Part shown: positions 51,925-59,845 of the stretch, piece after piece | How positions within the stretch are numbered: position 1 is the first letter of the stretch | Layout: each line of letters begins with the position of its first letter | From: Rhizobium leguminosarum | Lineage (GTDB): Bacteria; Pseudomonadota; Alphaproteobacteria; Rhizobiales; Rhizobiaceae | NCBI RefSeq assembly: GCF_001652265.1 | Contig: NZ_LWBS01000066.1 | Location: forward strand, 1-64,000 | Length of the DNA stretch: 64,000 bases | Direction of reading: 5' to 3' | The notes under the pieces: generated by a model | What the model was told of the DNA's origin: nothing | Database searches by the model: none | Seen by the model: the letters and a program-made list of their open reading frames with translations, nothing else | Position numbers and translations under genes: made by a program

Positions 51925-53136
51925 TCACGCTTCTTTGTATTTCTGGCCTATATTGTCCATGACTTCGGCAAACCATCCCATCGAAAGGTCAAAAGTCTTG
52001 CCGCCCTTGATGCGCGGGAATTCTATAGTGCGCAATTTACCGTTCTGGCCTTCGTCGTGGCCGGTGACGCCGGAGACTTTATTGAGAGCGCTTTCGACGG
52101 CGAGATCGACCATGCTCTGAATCAGCCTGAGGTCGTCGCCGTTGGCAGGCGCGGAGCGAGCGAAATAGCCCGATTTCTGCACGAGGGACCGCTCGGCATT
52201 CAAGAGATTGGCGAACTGCTTCTGGAACCAGGCGCCGACATTGATCGTGTCGATCTTCACATGGCCAAAGGCGTCGCGTTTGATGGTCTCGCCGGAGGCT
52301 TCGCGCTCGGCGACGATGGCGTCGAGGCAGGCGCCTTCCGAGACGAAGACGGTAGCGTGGCCGTTGCGGTCCATGCTCTCCTTCAGACGGGCGGCCTCAG
52401 CGTCGAGGTCGAAGGCCATCTCGGGCAGGTAGACGGCGTCGATGCTCTTCAGATGTGCGTTCATCATCAGGCCATCGACATACTGGTTTCGGCTGGTGCG
52501 CTGGAGATAGGCGCGGGCGGTGGCGGCCGTCAGCCAGCCAGAATGGCGGCCCATCACCTCGTGGATGACGAGAGTGCGGGGGGCAGCCGTCTGCTCATTG
52601 CCGACATTGTCGAAGAAATGCGCGCCAACTTCGGCGGCCGTCCAGGCGCCGAGCGACTGGCGGATCGGTACGACGTCATTGTCGACAGTCTTCGGCAGGC
52701 CGACGACGGTGAGATCGTAGCCGTTGGCGGCGAGGTAGGCCGCAAGGTCGGCGGCCGTGGTGTTGGTGTCGTCGCCGCCGATCGTGTGGAGAATGGTGAT
52801 GCCGTCATTGGCAAGGCGTTCGGCGGCGACCCGCAGCGGGTTCTCGCCTTCTTTGACCAGGCCGCGCTTGACGCAGTCGGCGGCATTGGTGAGCTTGACG
52901 CGGCTATTGCCGATGGGCGAGCCGCCGTAGCGGTGCAGCAGCGGCGCTTTTTCGCGCATCTCGCGGGTGATCTCGATGCTGTCGCCGATGAGCACACCCT
53001 GGTAGCCCGACTTGTAGGCGACGATATCGAGATCGGGCGCTACGTCGCTGTAGCGTTCGATGAGACCACCGACAGCGGAAGAGAGACAGGGCGCCAGGCC
53101 TCCGGCGGTCAGCATTGCGACTTTCTGCTTGGCCAT
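51925..53136 (-). CDS. pfp: Pyrophosphate-dependent 6-phosphofructokinase-type enzyme
   Basis: A 403-residue PfkA-superfamily protein. Motifs: MLTAGGLAPCLSSAVGGLIERY; GGDDTNTTAADLAAYLA, where GGDDT replaces the GGDGS of ATP enzymes and indicates PPi use; GLPKTVDNDVVPIRQSLGAWTA (substrate and metal site); and VIHEVMGRHSGWLTAATARAYL. It would interconvert fructose-6-phosphate and fructose-1,6-bisphosphate reversibly with PPi. Rhizobia often lack a classical glycolytic PFK, so it may work mainly in the pentose phosphate branch or gluconeogenesis. GGAGGG precedes ATG 53136; the frame's upstream extension of 101 codons is rejected. Confidence 0.92.
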   Translation of the reverse strand: MAKQKVAMLTAGGLAPCLSSAVGGLIERYSDVAPDLDIVAYKSGYQGVLIGDSIEITREMREKAPLLHRYGGSPIGNSRVKLTNAADCVKRGLVKEGENPLRVAAERLANDGITILHTIGGDDTNTTAADLAAYLAANGYDLTVVGLPKTVDNDVVPIRQSLGAWTAAEVGAHFFDNVGNEQTAAPRTLVIHEVMGRHSGWLTAATARAYLQRTSRNQYVDGLMMNAHLKSIDAVYLPEMAFDLDAEAARLKESMDRNGHATVFVSEGACLDAIVAEREASGETIKRDAFGHVKIDTINVGAWFQKQFANLLNAERSLVQKSGYFARSAPANGDDLRLIQSMVDLAVESALNKVSGVTGHDEGQNGKLRTIEFPRIKGGKTFDLSMGWFAEVMDNIGQKYKEA

Positions 53137-53545
53137 GATCCCTCCTATGGCGTTTCGGTGCGGCGGCGTTAGGTAGCGCATGGATGCGGCAGGGAAAGGG
53201 GCCTGTAAAGTAAAGAATTTACGAAAAACGCGCCTTTCTGCCGCGTTGGACTGCAATGGCGACTGGAAGTGCGATATAATCGTTTCAAGCCCGATCTGCT
53301 TGCCGAGAACTGTTGTGGAAATTTCCGTCGCGCGCACCGGAGCCAACGTGCCGGGCGATGCCGGCGAGTGTCGGCCAGTCGCCTTATACGAGATGAAGCG
53401 GGCGCGATGAATCGTTTGCTGCGGTGCGACAATTACCAAATCGTGAAAACTGTGTTCGGCCCTACGACCAATAGTCGCCTTGCAAAGGCTGCGATTCTTT
53501 GGTCAAGCTGTTTGCCTATAAGTTGACAAGTGTGTGAGATTTTCG
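53137..53545. other. Intergenic region without recognised gene
   Basis: This 409-bp divergent gap holds the promoters of the phosphofructokinase and TerB-DnaJ genes. I see no repeat of the families found elsewhere, no convincing small gene and no strong hairpin. Confidence 0.5.
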
Positions 53546-54253
53546 ATGTCCTTCTGGGAAAAACTGTTGAATGCCATTGGCAATACTGCAGGCAATGCGC
53601 TGTCTGCGGTGGTCGAGGCTATCCGCACGGTTTTCGAAGGCGATCCCGAGACCCGGCGTAAGGTGGCTTTCTCCGTGGCGATCATCGCGCTGTCGGCCAA
53701 GATGGCTAAGGCCGACGGCATCGTCAGCGAGAAGGAGGTCGAAGCCTTCCGCGAAATCTTCGAATTCCCGCAGGATCAGGCAAAGAACGTCGCCAGGCTT
53801 TACAACCTCGCGCGCCAGGACGTCGCCGGCTACGAAGCCTATGCCGAACGGCTGTCCACGCTCTGCGTTACTTGCGCAGCCAATTGCACGGTGCTGGAAG
53901 ACGTGCTCGACGGCCTCTTCCACATCGCCAAGGCCGACGGGCTGATCCACGAGAAGGAACTGAATTTTCTGCGCCATATCGGTGAGATCTTCCAGATGAG
54001 CGAGACCCGCTTCGAGCAGATTGCTGCCCGCCACGTCTCGTCCGGCGGCGATCCCTACAAGGTGCTCGGCGTCTCGCCTTCGGATGATTTCCCGTCCATC
54101 CGCCGCCGTTACCACGGCCTCGTCAGCGAACATCATCCCGATCGGCTGATCTCGCGCGGCGTGCCGAAGGAATTCCATGTGATCGCCAATGAGCGCATGG
54201 CGGCGCTGAACGCGGCCTACGAGGCGATCGAGAAGGAACGCCACGCCGCATGA
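53546..54253 (+). CDS. TerB-domain and J-domain protein (DjlA-like)
   Basis: A 235-residue protein with a TerB-like helical domain at about 35-150 (VAFSVAIIALSAKMAKADGIVSEKEVEAFREIF, and a matching LFHIAKADGLIHEKELNFLRHIGEIF) and a C-terminal J domain at about 165-230 (DPYKVLGVSPSDDFPSIRRRYHGLVSEHHPDRLISRG, with HPD). This is the DjlA layout minus a membrane anchor. It would recruit a DnaK-type chaperone. The paired Asp-Gly-x-x-x-x-Glu motifs could bind metal. ATG 53546 is used; GTG 53534 is possible. Its stop overlaps the start of the amidase gene (ATGA). Confidence 0.92.
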   Translation: MSFWEKLLNAIGNTAGNALSAVVEAIRTVFEGDPETRRKVAFSVAIIALSAKMAKADGIVSEKEVEAFREIFEFPQDQAKNVARLYNLARQDVAGYEAYAERLSTLCVTCAANCTVLEDVLDGLFHIAKADGLIHEKELNFLRHIGEIFQMSETRFEQIAARHVSSGGDPYKVLGVSPSDDFPSIRRRYHGLVSEHHPDRLISRGVPKEFHVIANERMAALNAAYEAIEKERHAA

Positions 54254-55011
54254 CCTCTTTCGAGGCCGACTGCAGAAGCGCCCGCGTGCAGCCTTCGCCG
54301 AACCATGGCGAACGGGCGGATGGGCGCCGTCCCGACATGATCCTGCTGCACTATACCGGCATGCCGACGGCAGATGGTGCGCTCGACTGGCTCTGTCGCG
54401 CCGAAAGCCAGGTTTCCAGCCATTATTTCGTGCATGAGAACGGCGAGGTGGTGCAGCTCGTGCCGGAAATGCAACGTGCCTGGCATGCGGGAAAAAGCAG
54501 TTGGCACGGCGAGACCGATATCAATTCGCTGTCGATCGGCATCGAGATCGCCAATGCCGGCCACCCCGGCGGGCTCCCTGATTATCCGAAAGAGCAGATC
54601 GCCGCGGTGATCGAATTGTGTCGCGACTGTGTCAAACGTTGGTCGATCGTGCCGGAACGGGTGCTCGCGCATTCCGATGTCGCCCCGATCCGCAAGGTCG
54701 ATCCGGGCGAGAAATTCCCCTGGGCCGAGCTTCACCGGGCAGGCATCGGGCACTGGGTCGAGCCGGCAACGATCACCGGTGGGCGCTTCTTCCAGCGCGG
54801 CGATACCGGCCAACCTGTGGAAGCGCTGCAATCGATGCTGTCTCTGTATGGTTACAGCACTGAAATCACGGGTGAATTCTCCGAAAAAACGGCAGGCGAC
54901 GTGGAAGCTTTCCAGCGCCATTTCCGGCCCGAACGGGTGGATGGCATTGCCGATTTCTCGACGATCGACACGCTGCACCGGCTGCTGTCGGCGCTGCCGC
55001 GTTATTCCTGA
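54250..55011 (+). CDS. N-acetylmuramoyl-L-alanine amidase (AmpD/AmiD-like) with peptidoglycan-binding domain
   Basis: A 253-residue zinc amidase. Amidase_2 domain: about 30-165, with first His in MILLHYTGM, SSHYFVHENGEVVQLV, RAWHAGKSSWHGETDINSLSIGIEIAN, and the zinc motif HSDVAPIRKVDPGEKFPW. PG_binding_1 domain: about 180-245 (GDTGQPVEALQSMLSLYGYSTEITGEFSEKTAGDVEAFQRHF). It removes stem peptides from MurNAc in wall recycling or turnover. No signal peptide is evident, pointing to a cytosolic AmpD-type role. The start overlaps the TerB-DnaJ gene, so the two are coupled. Confidence 0.94.
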   Translation: MTSFEADCRSARVQPSPNHGERADGRRPDMILLHYTGMPTADGALDWLCRAESQVSSHYFVHENGEVVQLVPEMQRAWHAGKSSWHGETDINSLSIGIEIANAGHPGGLPDYPKEQIAAVIELCRDCVKRWSIVPERVLAHSDVAPIRKVDPGEKFPWAELHRAGIGHWVEPATITGGRFFQRGDTGQPVEALQSMLSLYGYSTEITGEFSEKTAGDVEAFQRHFRPERVDGIADFSTIDTLHRLLSALPRYS

Positions 55012-55033
55012 CCGGAAGAGCCAGATATCAGGA

Positions 55034-55062
55034 CGGTTTTCTGGCGACCGGCGTGAAAACCG
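55034..55062 (+). terminator. Possible hairpin terminator after the amidase gene
   Basis: CGGTTTTC (55034-55041) pairs with GAAAACCG (55055-55062) around a 13-nt loop. There is no T-run, so a factor-dependent stop or an mRNA-end hairpin is more likely. Confidence 0.35.
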
Positions 55063-55272
55063 CCTCGCCACATCATTTCCCTATTATCTCCTCATTACGA
55101 TGGTCTAAGAACGCCGCTAAGCGGTGCCGGGGGTTGTTTTCAAGTTAAACCACGGGCGCTATGTGAAACGATAAGAATTACCGCGAATCCAGATCCATCC
55201 TTGATCTGGTATTCATTATGACAGCGAGGCGCGCCGTCCGGAAATTCTTTGGGTCGGAGTGTTCAAGACTAC

Positions 55273-55896
55273 ATGAGAAAACTGATTGTTGTTGCTGCAA
55301 CATGCGTTGGCATGGTGCTGGCGGGAAATAGCTTTGCCTTTGCGAATGGTTGGGGTGTGCGAGCCGATGCGCCGGTGAAGAAAGTCGAGCGTCCTTCGAA
55401 GAAGACAGAGCGTCCGTTGAAAAAAGCGGAGCGTTCGGTCAAGCCCGCGAAGCGTCCGCTCAAGACGGCGGAACGCCCGCTGAAGACGGTCGAGCGCCAG
55501 AGCGGTTATCCCGTCGCCAATGTTTCCGGCAATTCCTATTCCGCACTGATCAGCAAATATGCGAACCAATATAATGTACCGGTTGCGCTTGCGACCGCGG
55601 TCATCCGCATCGAAAGCAATTTCAATCCGAATGCGCGCGGCAGCCACGGTGAAATCGGCCTGATGCAGATAAAGCCTGCAACTGCCCGCATGATGGGCTA
55701 TTCCGGCAGCGCCAAGGGCTTGTTCGACCCGGAAACCAACATCAAGTACGGCATGAAATATCTGGCTGCCGCCCATGATCTCGGTGGTGGCGAAACCTGC
55801 AACACCATCCTGAAATACAATGCCGGTCATGCCGCCACGCGCATGAACCCGGTGTCGAAGACCTATTGCGGCAAGGTCCTGGCAATGCTCGACTGA
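55273..55896 (+). CDS. Lytic transglycosylase SLT-domain protein with basic heptad repeat
   Basis: A 207-residue secreted enzyme. Signal peptide: about 1-24 (MRKLIVVAATCVGMVLAGNS). A basic region at residues 36-76 repeats a 7-residue unit K-x-x-E-R-P-x six times (ER or KR at 39, 46, 53, 60, 67, 74). The SLT domain follows at about 88-205, with the catalytic Glu in ATAVIRIESNFNPNARGSHGEIGLMQIKPATARMMGY, then DPETNIKYGMKYLAAAH and ILKYNAGH. The repeats are probably a flexible, positively charged tether to wall polymers. ATG 55273 is taken for the signal peptide; no clear ribosome site. Similar to the SLT lipoprotein at 50191. Confidence 0.92.
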   Translation: MRKLIVVAATCVGMVLAGNSFAFANGWGVRADAPVKKVERPSKKTERPLKKAERSVKPAKRPLKTAERPLKTVERQSGYPVANVSGNSYSALISKYANQYNVPVALATAVIRIESNFNPNARGSHGEIGLMQIKPATARMMGYSGSAKGLFDPETNIKYGMKYLAAAHDLGGGETCNTILKYNAGHAATRMNPVSKTYCGKVLAMLD

Positions 55897-55995
55897 GCAT
55901 AGCCAGTCGCGTCGGGACGAAATTCCCTTGCGGCATTTTTACGGATATGAATCAGCACGCTTGCCGTGATATCCCGCCTTGAAACGAGGTGGGAT

Positions 55996-57237
55996 ATGGC
56001 AGTCGATTTCAGGTTCATCATCATCGGATGCGGCATGATGGGTGCCGCCGCCGCACGGCATCTCTCCTCGATGGCCGACGGCATCGCGCTGATTGGCCCG
56101 CGTGAGCCGGATCAGCGCAAGGCCCATCACGGCGTCTTCGCCAGCCACTACGACGAAGCACGCATCACCCGCACTTTCGACGGCAATCTTGCCTGGGGAA
56201 CCTTCGCCGCCCGCGCGCTCGACCGCTACGGCGAGATCGAGGCAAGGAGCGGCATTTCCTTCTATTCAGAGGTCGGCTGCCTCTTTGCCGGTCCGAGCCC
56301 GACGGACGAGCAGGACTATATCAACCGGGCACTGACCGTCAGCCGGTCGCTCGGCAGCAATATCGAGACCATCCCACCGTCGGAGCTTCCCCAGCGTTTT
56401 CCCCATCTTGCCGTTGACCCTGATTTCAGCGGATATTTCGAGCGTAAGCGCGCCGGCCACATCAATCCGCGGGCGCTGGTGCGGGCGCAGATCAAGCTTG
56501 CCGAACAGGGTGGTGTCTCGGTGATCGAGGCAACCGCGACATCCGTGCACGACGCAGGTTCCCATGTCGAGGTGATGGCCGGCGGCAGAAGCTACAGCGC
56601 CGAACGTGTGCTGGTCGCCGCCGGCGGTTTCAGCAATTTCCATGCCCTGCTGCCGCGTCCCGTCGATACCAGGGTTATGGCGCGTACCGTCGCCTTCTAC
56701 GAAATCGGCGAGCGCGAGATGGCGGTTTTCGGCGATATGCCGTCGACCATCGTGCTCGGTGACCGGGAAGAGGATCATATCTATATCTTGCCGCCGGTGC
56801 GTTATCCCGACGGCAAGACCTACCTGAAACTCGGTGGCGACACCGAGGCGATTTGCTTCGAGAGGTTGGAGGATGCCGGCGCGTGGTTCCGTTCCGACGG
56901 CAGTGCTGCCGAGCGCGATCATCTCTCGCGTGTCGCCTTGCAGCTGATGCCGGAGCTTGCCGGCTGCCGCGTGACTTCGGCGCCCTGCGTGGCGAATTTC
57001 ACGCCGACCGGTTATCCCTATGCCGGATTTACGCAGTCGCCACGCATCGCGGTGCTGACTGGGGGTAATTTCGTCGCGGCCAAATCCTCCGACGAACTCG
57101 GGCGGCTGGGAGCGGTGCTTCTGGCGGAAGGGCGGCTCGGCGATCAGGATTTCGGTGGCGAACTAACGCCGGTCTTCGCAGCAACTCAAGATGATACAGC
57201 GTCCTTTGCGGGTCCGAAAAGACGCGCGGCATCGTAG
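55996..57237 (+). CDS. FAD-dependent oxidoreductase, DAO/sarcosine oxidase-like (copy 1)
   Basis: A 413-residue flavoprotein. The dinucleotide motif is FIIIGCGMMGAAAARHLSS (residues 6-24), then FASHYDEARITRTFD near 50 (the MTOX-like R-x-x-R region), ERVLVAAGGFSNFH near 210 and VLTGGNFVAAKSSDELGRLGAVLL near 370. It should oxidise an amine or N-methyl amino acid with O2 or another acceptor; the substrate is unknown. The next gene is a tandem paralogue beginning almost identically (MAVDF). The last 13 residues and the stop codon are encoded by a dispersed palindromic repeat (57195-57237) and are absent from the paralogue. AGGTGGG precedes ATG 55996. Confidence 0.9.
   Translation: MAVDFRFIIIGCGMMGAAAARHLSSMADGIALIGPREPDQRKAHHGVFASHYDEARITRTFDGNLAWGTFAARALDRYGEIEARSGISFYSEVGCLFAGPSPTDEQDYINRALTVSRSLGSNIETIPPSELPQRFPHLAVDPDFSGYFERKRAGHINPRALVRAQIKLAEQGGVSVIEATATSVHDAGSHVEVMAGGRSYSAERVLVAAGGFSNFHALLPRPVDTRVMARTVAFYEIGEREMAVFGDMPSTIVLGDREEDHIYILPPVRYPDGKTYLKLGGDTEAICFERLEDAGAWFRSDGSAAERDHLSRVALQLMPELAGCRVTSAPCVANFTPTGYPYAGFTQSPRIAVLTGGNFVAAKSSDELGRLGAVLLAEGRLGDQDFGGELTPVFAATQDDTASFAGPKRRAAS
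57195..57237. repeat. Palindromic repeat inside the 3' end of an oxidoreductase gene
   Basis: The unit starts TACAGCGTCCTTTGCG and ends with GACGCGCGGC and TCGTAG. It matches the units near 707-752 and 42834-42868. Here it is translated and supplies the TAG stop. Confidence 0.8.
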
Positions 57238-57248
57238 AGAGGAAAGGC

Positions 57249-58424
57249 ATGGCAGTGGATTTCAAATATATCGTCGTCGGCCGCGGGCTGATGGGGGCAG
57301 CGGCGGCGCGGCATCTGGCGCGCCGAGTGGACGGTGTCGCGGTGATCGGTCCGGACGAGCCTAATGATCGCAAGGCGCATCAGGGCGTCTTCGCCAGCCA
57401 TTACGACGAGGGGCGCATCACCCGTACCATCGATCCCGACTGCAATTGGGCGCTGCTCGCCAACCGTTCGATCGGCCGTTATGGCGAGATCGCCCGCGAC
57501 AGCGGCATCGACTTCTATCGCGAGGTCGGCTGCGTCGTCGTCGCGCCGACGCAGAGCGATTATCTCGAGAGAACCCGACAGGCCGCCATCTCGCTCGGTG
57601 TCGAGACCCGCCTTCTCGATGGTGCCGGCCTGAAGGCCGCCTTTCCCTTTTTCGCCTTTCCTGCTGGCGGCGCCGGCGTCTTCGAGGCGAGGGGGGCCGG
57701 CCACATCAGTCCGCGCAGCCTGGTCAAGGCGCAGTCGCTGCTCGCCGAAAAGGCAGGCGCCACCGTCATTGGTGACTATGTCGTTTCGATCCGTAGCGAG
57801 GGCGGCGTGGCTGTCGTCGAGACGGCCGGCGGCCGGACCTGCCGCGGTGAAAAGGTGCTGCTGGCAGCGGGCGGATTTTCCATTGCGGAGAATCTGTTGC
57901 CGCGGCCCGTTGCCATGACGGTTTATGCCCGGACCGTGACGCTTTTCGAGGTAGGCGAGGCCGATGCTGCGCGCCTGGCCGCGATGCCGTCGCTCATTCT
58001 CCGGGCGTCCGGCATCGATATCTACCTGCTGCCGCCGATCCGGTATCCCGATGGCAAATTCTATCTGAAGATCGGCGGCGATCCTGACGATCTGGCACTC
58101 AGCAGCGACGCCGACATGCGCGCCTGGTTCAAGACCGAGGGGCGCGATAGGGTGCGCGCGCATCTCAAACGCATCGTTGAAGGTCTCGTGCCCGATATCG
58201 TGCCGCTTTCGGTTTCGACGGCGGCCTGCGTCGTGTCGCATACGGAAAGCGGCTACCCGATGATTGGCTACACCTCATCGCCAGAAATCGCGGTGCTGAC
58301 GGGCTGTGCCGGAACGTCGGCCAAGAGCTCGGACGAAATCGGCCGGCTTGGGGCCGAGCTGCTGTTGTCAGGCGGAATCGGCGAACAGGGCTATTCCACG
58401 GATTTCACACCGCAATTTCGCTAG
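57249..58424 (+). CDS. FAD-dependent oxidoreductase, DAO/sarcosine oxidase-like (copy 2)
   Basis: A 391-residue paralogue of the preceding gene product, 11 bp after its stop. It has the same start (MAVDFKYIVVGRGLMGAAAARHLARR), the same FASHYDEGRITRTID block, EKVLLAAGGFSIAENLLPRP, and VLTGCAGTSAKSSDEIGRLGAELLL near the end, finishing FTPQFR without the repeat-encoded tail. Clear divergence in between suggests an old duplication with different substrate ranges. GAGAGGAAAGGC precedes the ATG. Its TAG stop overlaps the first bases of another palindromic repeat (58423-58524). Probably cotranscribed with copy 1. Confidence 0.9.
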   Translation: MAVDFKYIVVGRGLMGAAAARHLARRVDGVAVIGPDEPNDRKAHQGVFASHYDEGRITRTIDPDCNWALLANRSIGRYGEIARDSGIDFYREVGCVVVAPTQSDYLERTRQAAISLGVETRLLDGAGLKAAFPFFAFPAGGAGVFEARGAGHISPRSLVKAQSLLAEKAGATVIGDYVVSIRSEGGVAVVETAGGRTCRGEKVLLAAGGFSIAENLLPRPVAMTVYARTVTLFEVGEADAARLAAMPSLILRASGIDIYLLPPIRYPDGKFYLKIGGDPDDLALSSDADMRAWFKTEGRDRVRAHLKRIVEGLVPDIVPLSVSTAACVVSHTESGYPMIGYTSSPEIAVLTGCAGTSAKSSDEIGRLGAELLLSGGIGEQGYSTDFTPQFR

Positions 58425-58524
58425 AGCAATTTCGTTTTTCTCCGAATCACGGAAGTGCACTCTCTTTTTCTTGCTCCGCAATTCCGGACGCAAAACTGCT
58501 GCGCAGTTTTGCTGGAATTGCTCT
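58423..58524. repeat. 102-bp palindromic element with internal hairpin
   Basis: Ends AGAGCAATT (58423-58431) and AATTGCTCT (58516-58524) are inverted. Inside, CAAAACTGC (58491-58499) pairs perfectly with GCAGTTTTG (58503-58511). It lies between the oxidoreductase operon and rnpB and may act as its terminator, though it belongs to the dispersed repeat families. Confidence 0.75.
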
Positions 58525-58580
58525 CAGCAATATCGTTTATTTCGATAGCAATTGCGATCTCTCTCGTTTATGGGAGCCCT

Positions 58581-58976
58581 GCCAGTTGGCTGGGCAGCCG
58601 CGCTTTACCAATGCCGAAAGGCGGTAGGGTGAGGAAAGTCCGGGCTCCACGGAAACACGGTGCCGGATAACGTCCGGCGAGGGCGACCTCAGGGAAAGTG
58701 CCACAGAAAGCAAACCGCCTGTCATGACAGGTAAGGGTGAAAGGGTGGGGTAAGAGCCCACCGCATCTCCGGCAACGGAAATGGCACGGTAAACCCCACC
58801 GGGAGCAAGACCGAATAGGGATGACGTGGCAGGCCGAAAGGCCTTCCGGCCGGTTTCCAGGCCAGTCATCCGGGTGGGTTGCGTGAGGCAGCGTGCGAAC
58901 GCTGTCCCAGAGGAATGGCTGCCACGTTCCGGTTCACGCCGGAGCCATACAGAACCCGGCTTACAGGCCAACTGGC
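58581..58976 (+). ncRNA. rnpB: RNase P RNA component (A-type)
   Basis: The catalytic RNA that trims tRNA 5' ends. The ends form helix P1: GCCAGTTGGC (58581-58590) with GCCAACTGGC (58967-58976). The universally conserved blocks GAGGAAAGTCCGGGCTCC (about 58632-58649) and ACAGAACCCGGCTTACAGG (about 58950-58968) are present, as are the P4-adjacent segments and a typical alphaproteobacterial length near 400 nt. Exact mature ends may extend a few bases beyond P1. Open frames through it are spurious. Confidence 0.97.
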
Positions 58977-59054
58977 GATTACCATCTTGACGGCGCGACG
59001 GCCGGATTTTCCGCGTAAGTCGCTGAAACCGGCTGTTTTCAAGCGGATGTTTAT

Positions 59055-59076
59055 GCATCCAGAGGATGGATTTTTC
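59055..59076 (+). terminator. Possible terminator after rnpB
   Basis: GCATCC with GGATGG forms a short stem around AGA, followed by a T-rich stretch (ATTTTTC). It is weak but correctly placed about 80 nt after P1. Confidence 0.4.
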
Positions 59077-59183
59077 TTGTAATTGTATCAATGCGTGTCA
59101 TTTGAAGATGACGCTGCTAACCCTTTGTTAAACTTAACGGCTTATAAATTTTTGATCATGCGTCCATTGCAAAATGGGTGCAT

Positions 59184-59217
59184 CCCATTGACGCCCATAT
59201 GGTCCCATGCTATCCCA
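59184..59217 (-). promoter_or_regulatory. Candidate MraZ operator: four TGGG half-sites at 10-bp spacing
   Basis: CCCA occurs at 59184, 59194, 59204 and 59214, so the minus strand carries four TGGG repeats with an exact 10-bp period. MraZ binds upstream of its own gene to short direct repeats spaced by one helical turn. The array is about 174 bp before mraZ. No other region upstream of the cluster shows such phasing. Confidence 0.7.
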
Positions 59218-59390
59218 AATGCGCACTGCACCAGGGCAATCATCTGCCCATTCATCGCAAAGCAAAGGCGTCTTCCTCTCCGGAAGCGTCGGAGGGGTTT
59301 TTGCTCATCCGGCTTGCGAAGCTGTGCCTGATATCGGGAGTTTCGGGCGTCTTTTGGTCCGGATCCCCGCGGGAACGGATGTTTCGTGTA

Positions 59391-59828
59391 ATGAGCCGCT
59401 TCCTTTCGAACGCGACCAACAGGATCGACGCCAAGGGCAGGGTTTCCGTGCCTTCGGCTTTCCGTTCCGTGCTGGCGCAGCACAACGTCCAGGAGCTCTA
59501 TTGCTTTCAGGACTTTGTGTTTCCGGCGATCAGCGTCGGCGGTCCGGATCTTCTCGAAAGATTCGAACGGCAGATTGCTGCGGAGGATCCGTTTTCGCCG
59601 GATGCGAACGAGATGTCGCTTCTCATTCATGGAGGCGGGGTCTTCATGAGGCTCGACGCCGAGGGGCGGCTGATGGTCACGGATTTCATTCGGGGCTTCA
59701 CTGGCATCTCGGACGAAGTGACCTTCGTCGGTCGGGCGGATCATTTTCAGCTCTGGCAGCCGCAGGCTTTTGTGGCCGCACAGGCGCAGGCACGAGGGGA
59801 GCGCAAGCTGGCGGGCAAGCGTTCCTGA
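59391..59828 (+). CDS. mraZ: Transcriptional regulator MraZ
   Basis: A 145-residue DNA-binding protein with two AbrB-like (SpoVT) halves: [25 protein letters not shown] and [29 protein letters not shown]. MraZ forms a ring and represses the division and cell wall cluster it opens. The start is uncertain: ATG 59391 (MSRFLSN) matches the family's N-terminus, while ATG 59379 adds four residues and has GGGAACGG directly before it. rsmH follows 17 bp later. Four phased TGGG half-sites lie upstream. Confidence 0.95.
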   Translation: MSRFLSNATNRIDAKGRVSVPSAFRSVLAQHNVQELYCFQDFVFPAISVGGPDLLERFERQIAAEDPFSPDANEMSLLIHGGGVFMRLDAEGRLMVTDFIRGFTGISDEVTFVGRADHFQLWQPQAFVAAQAQARGERKLAGKRS

Positions 59829-59845
59829 AAGAACGAGGGAACGGA

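Noticed and set aside
58537..59091. Open frames across the rnpB region on both strands
   Set aside because: The region is the structured RNase P RNA with conserved blocks and closed P1 helix; the frames arise by chance.
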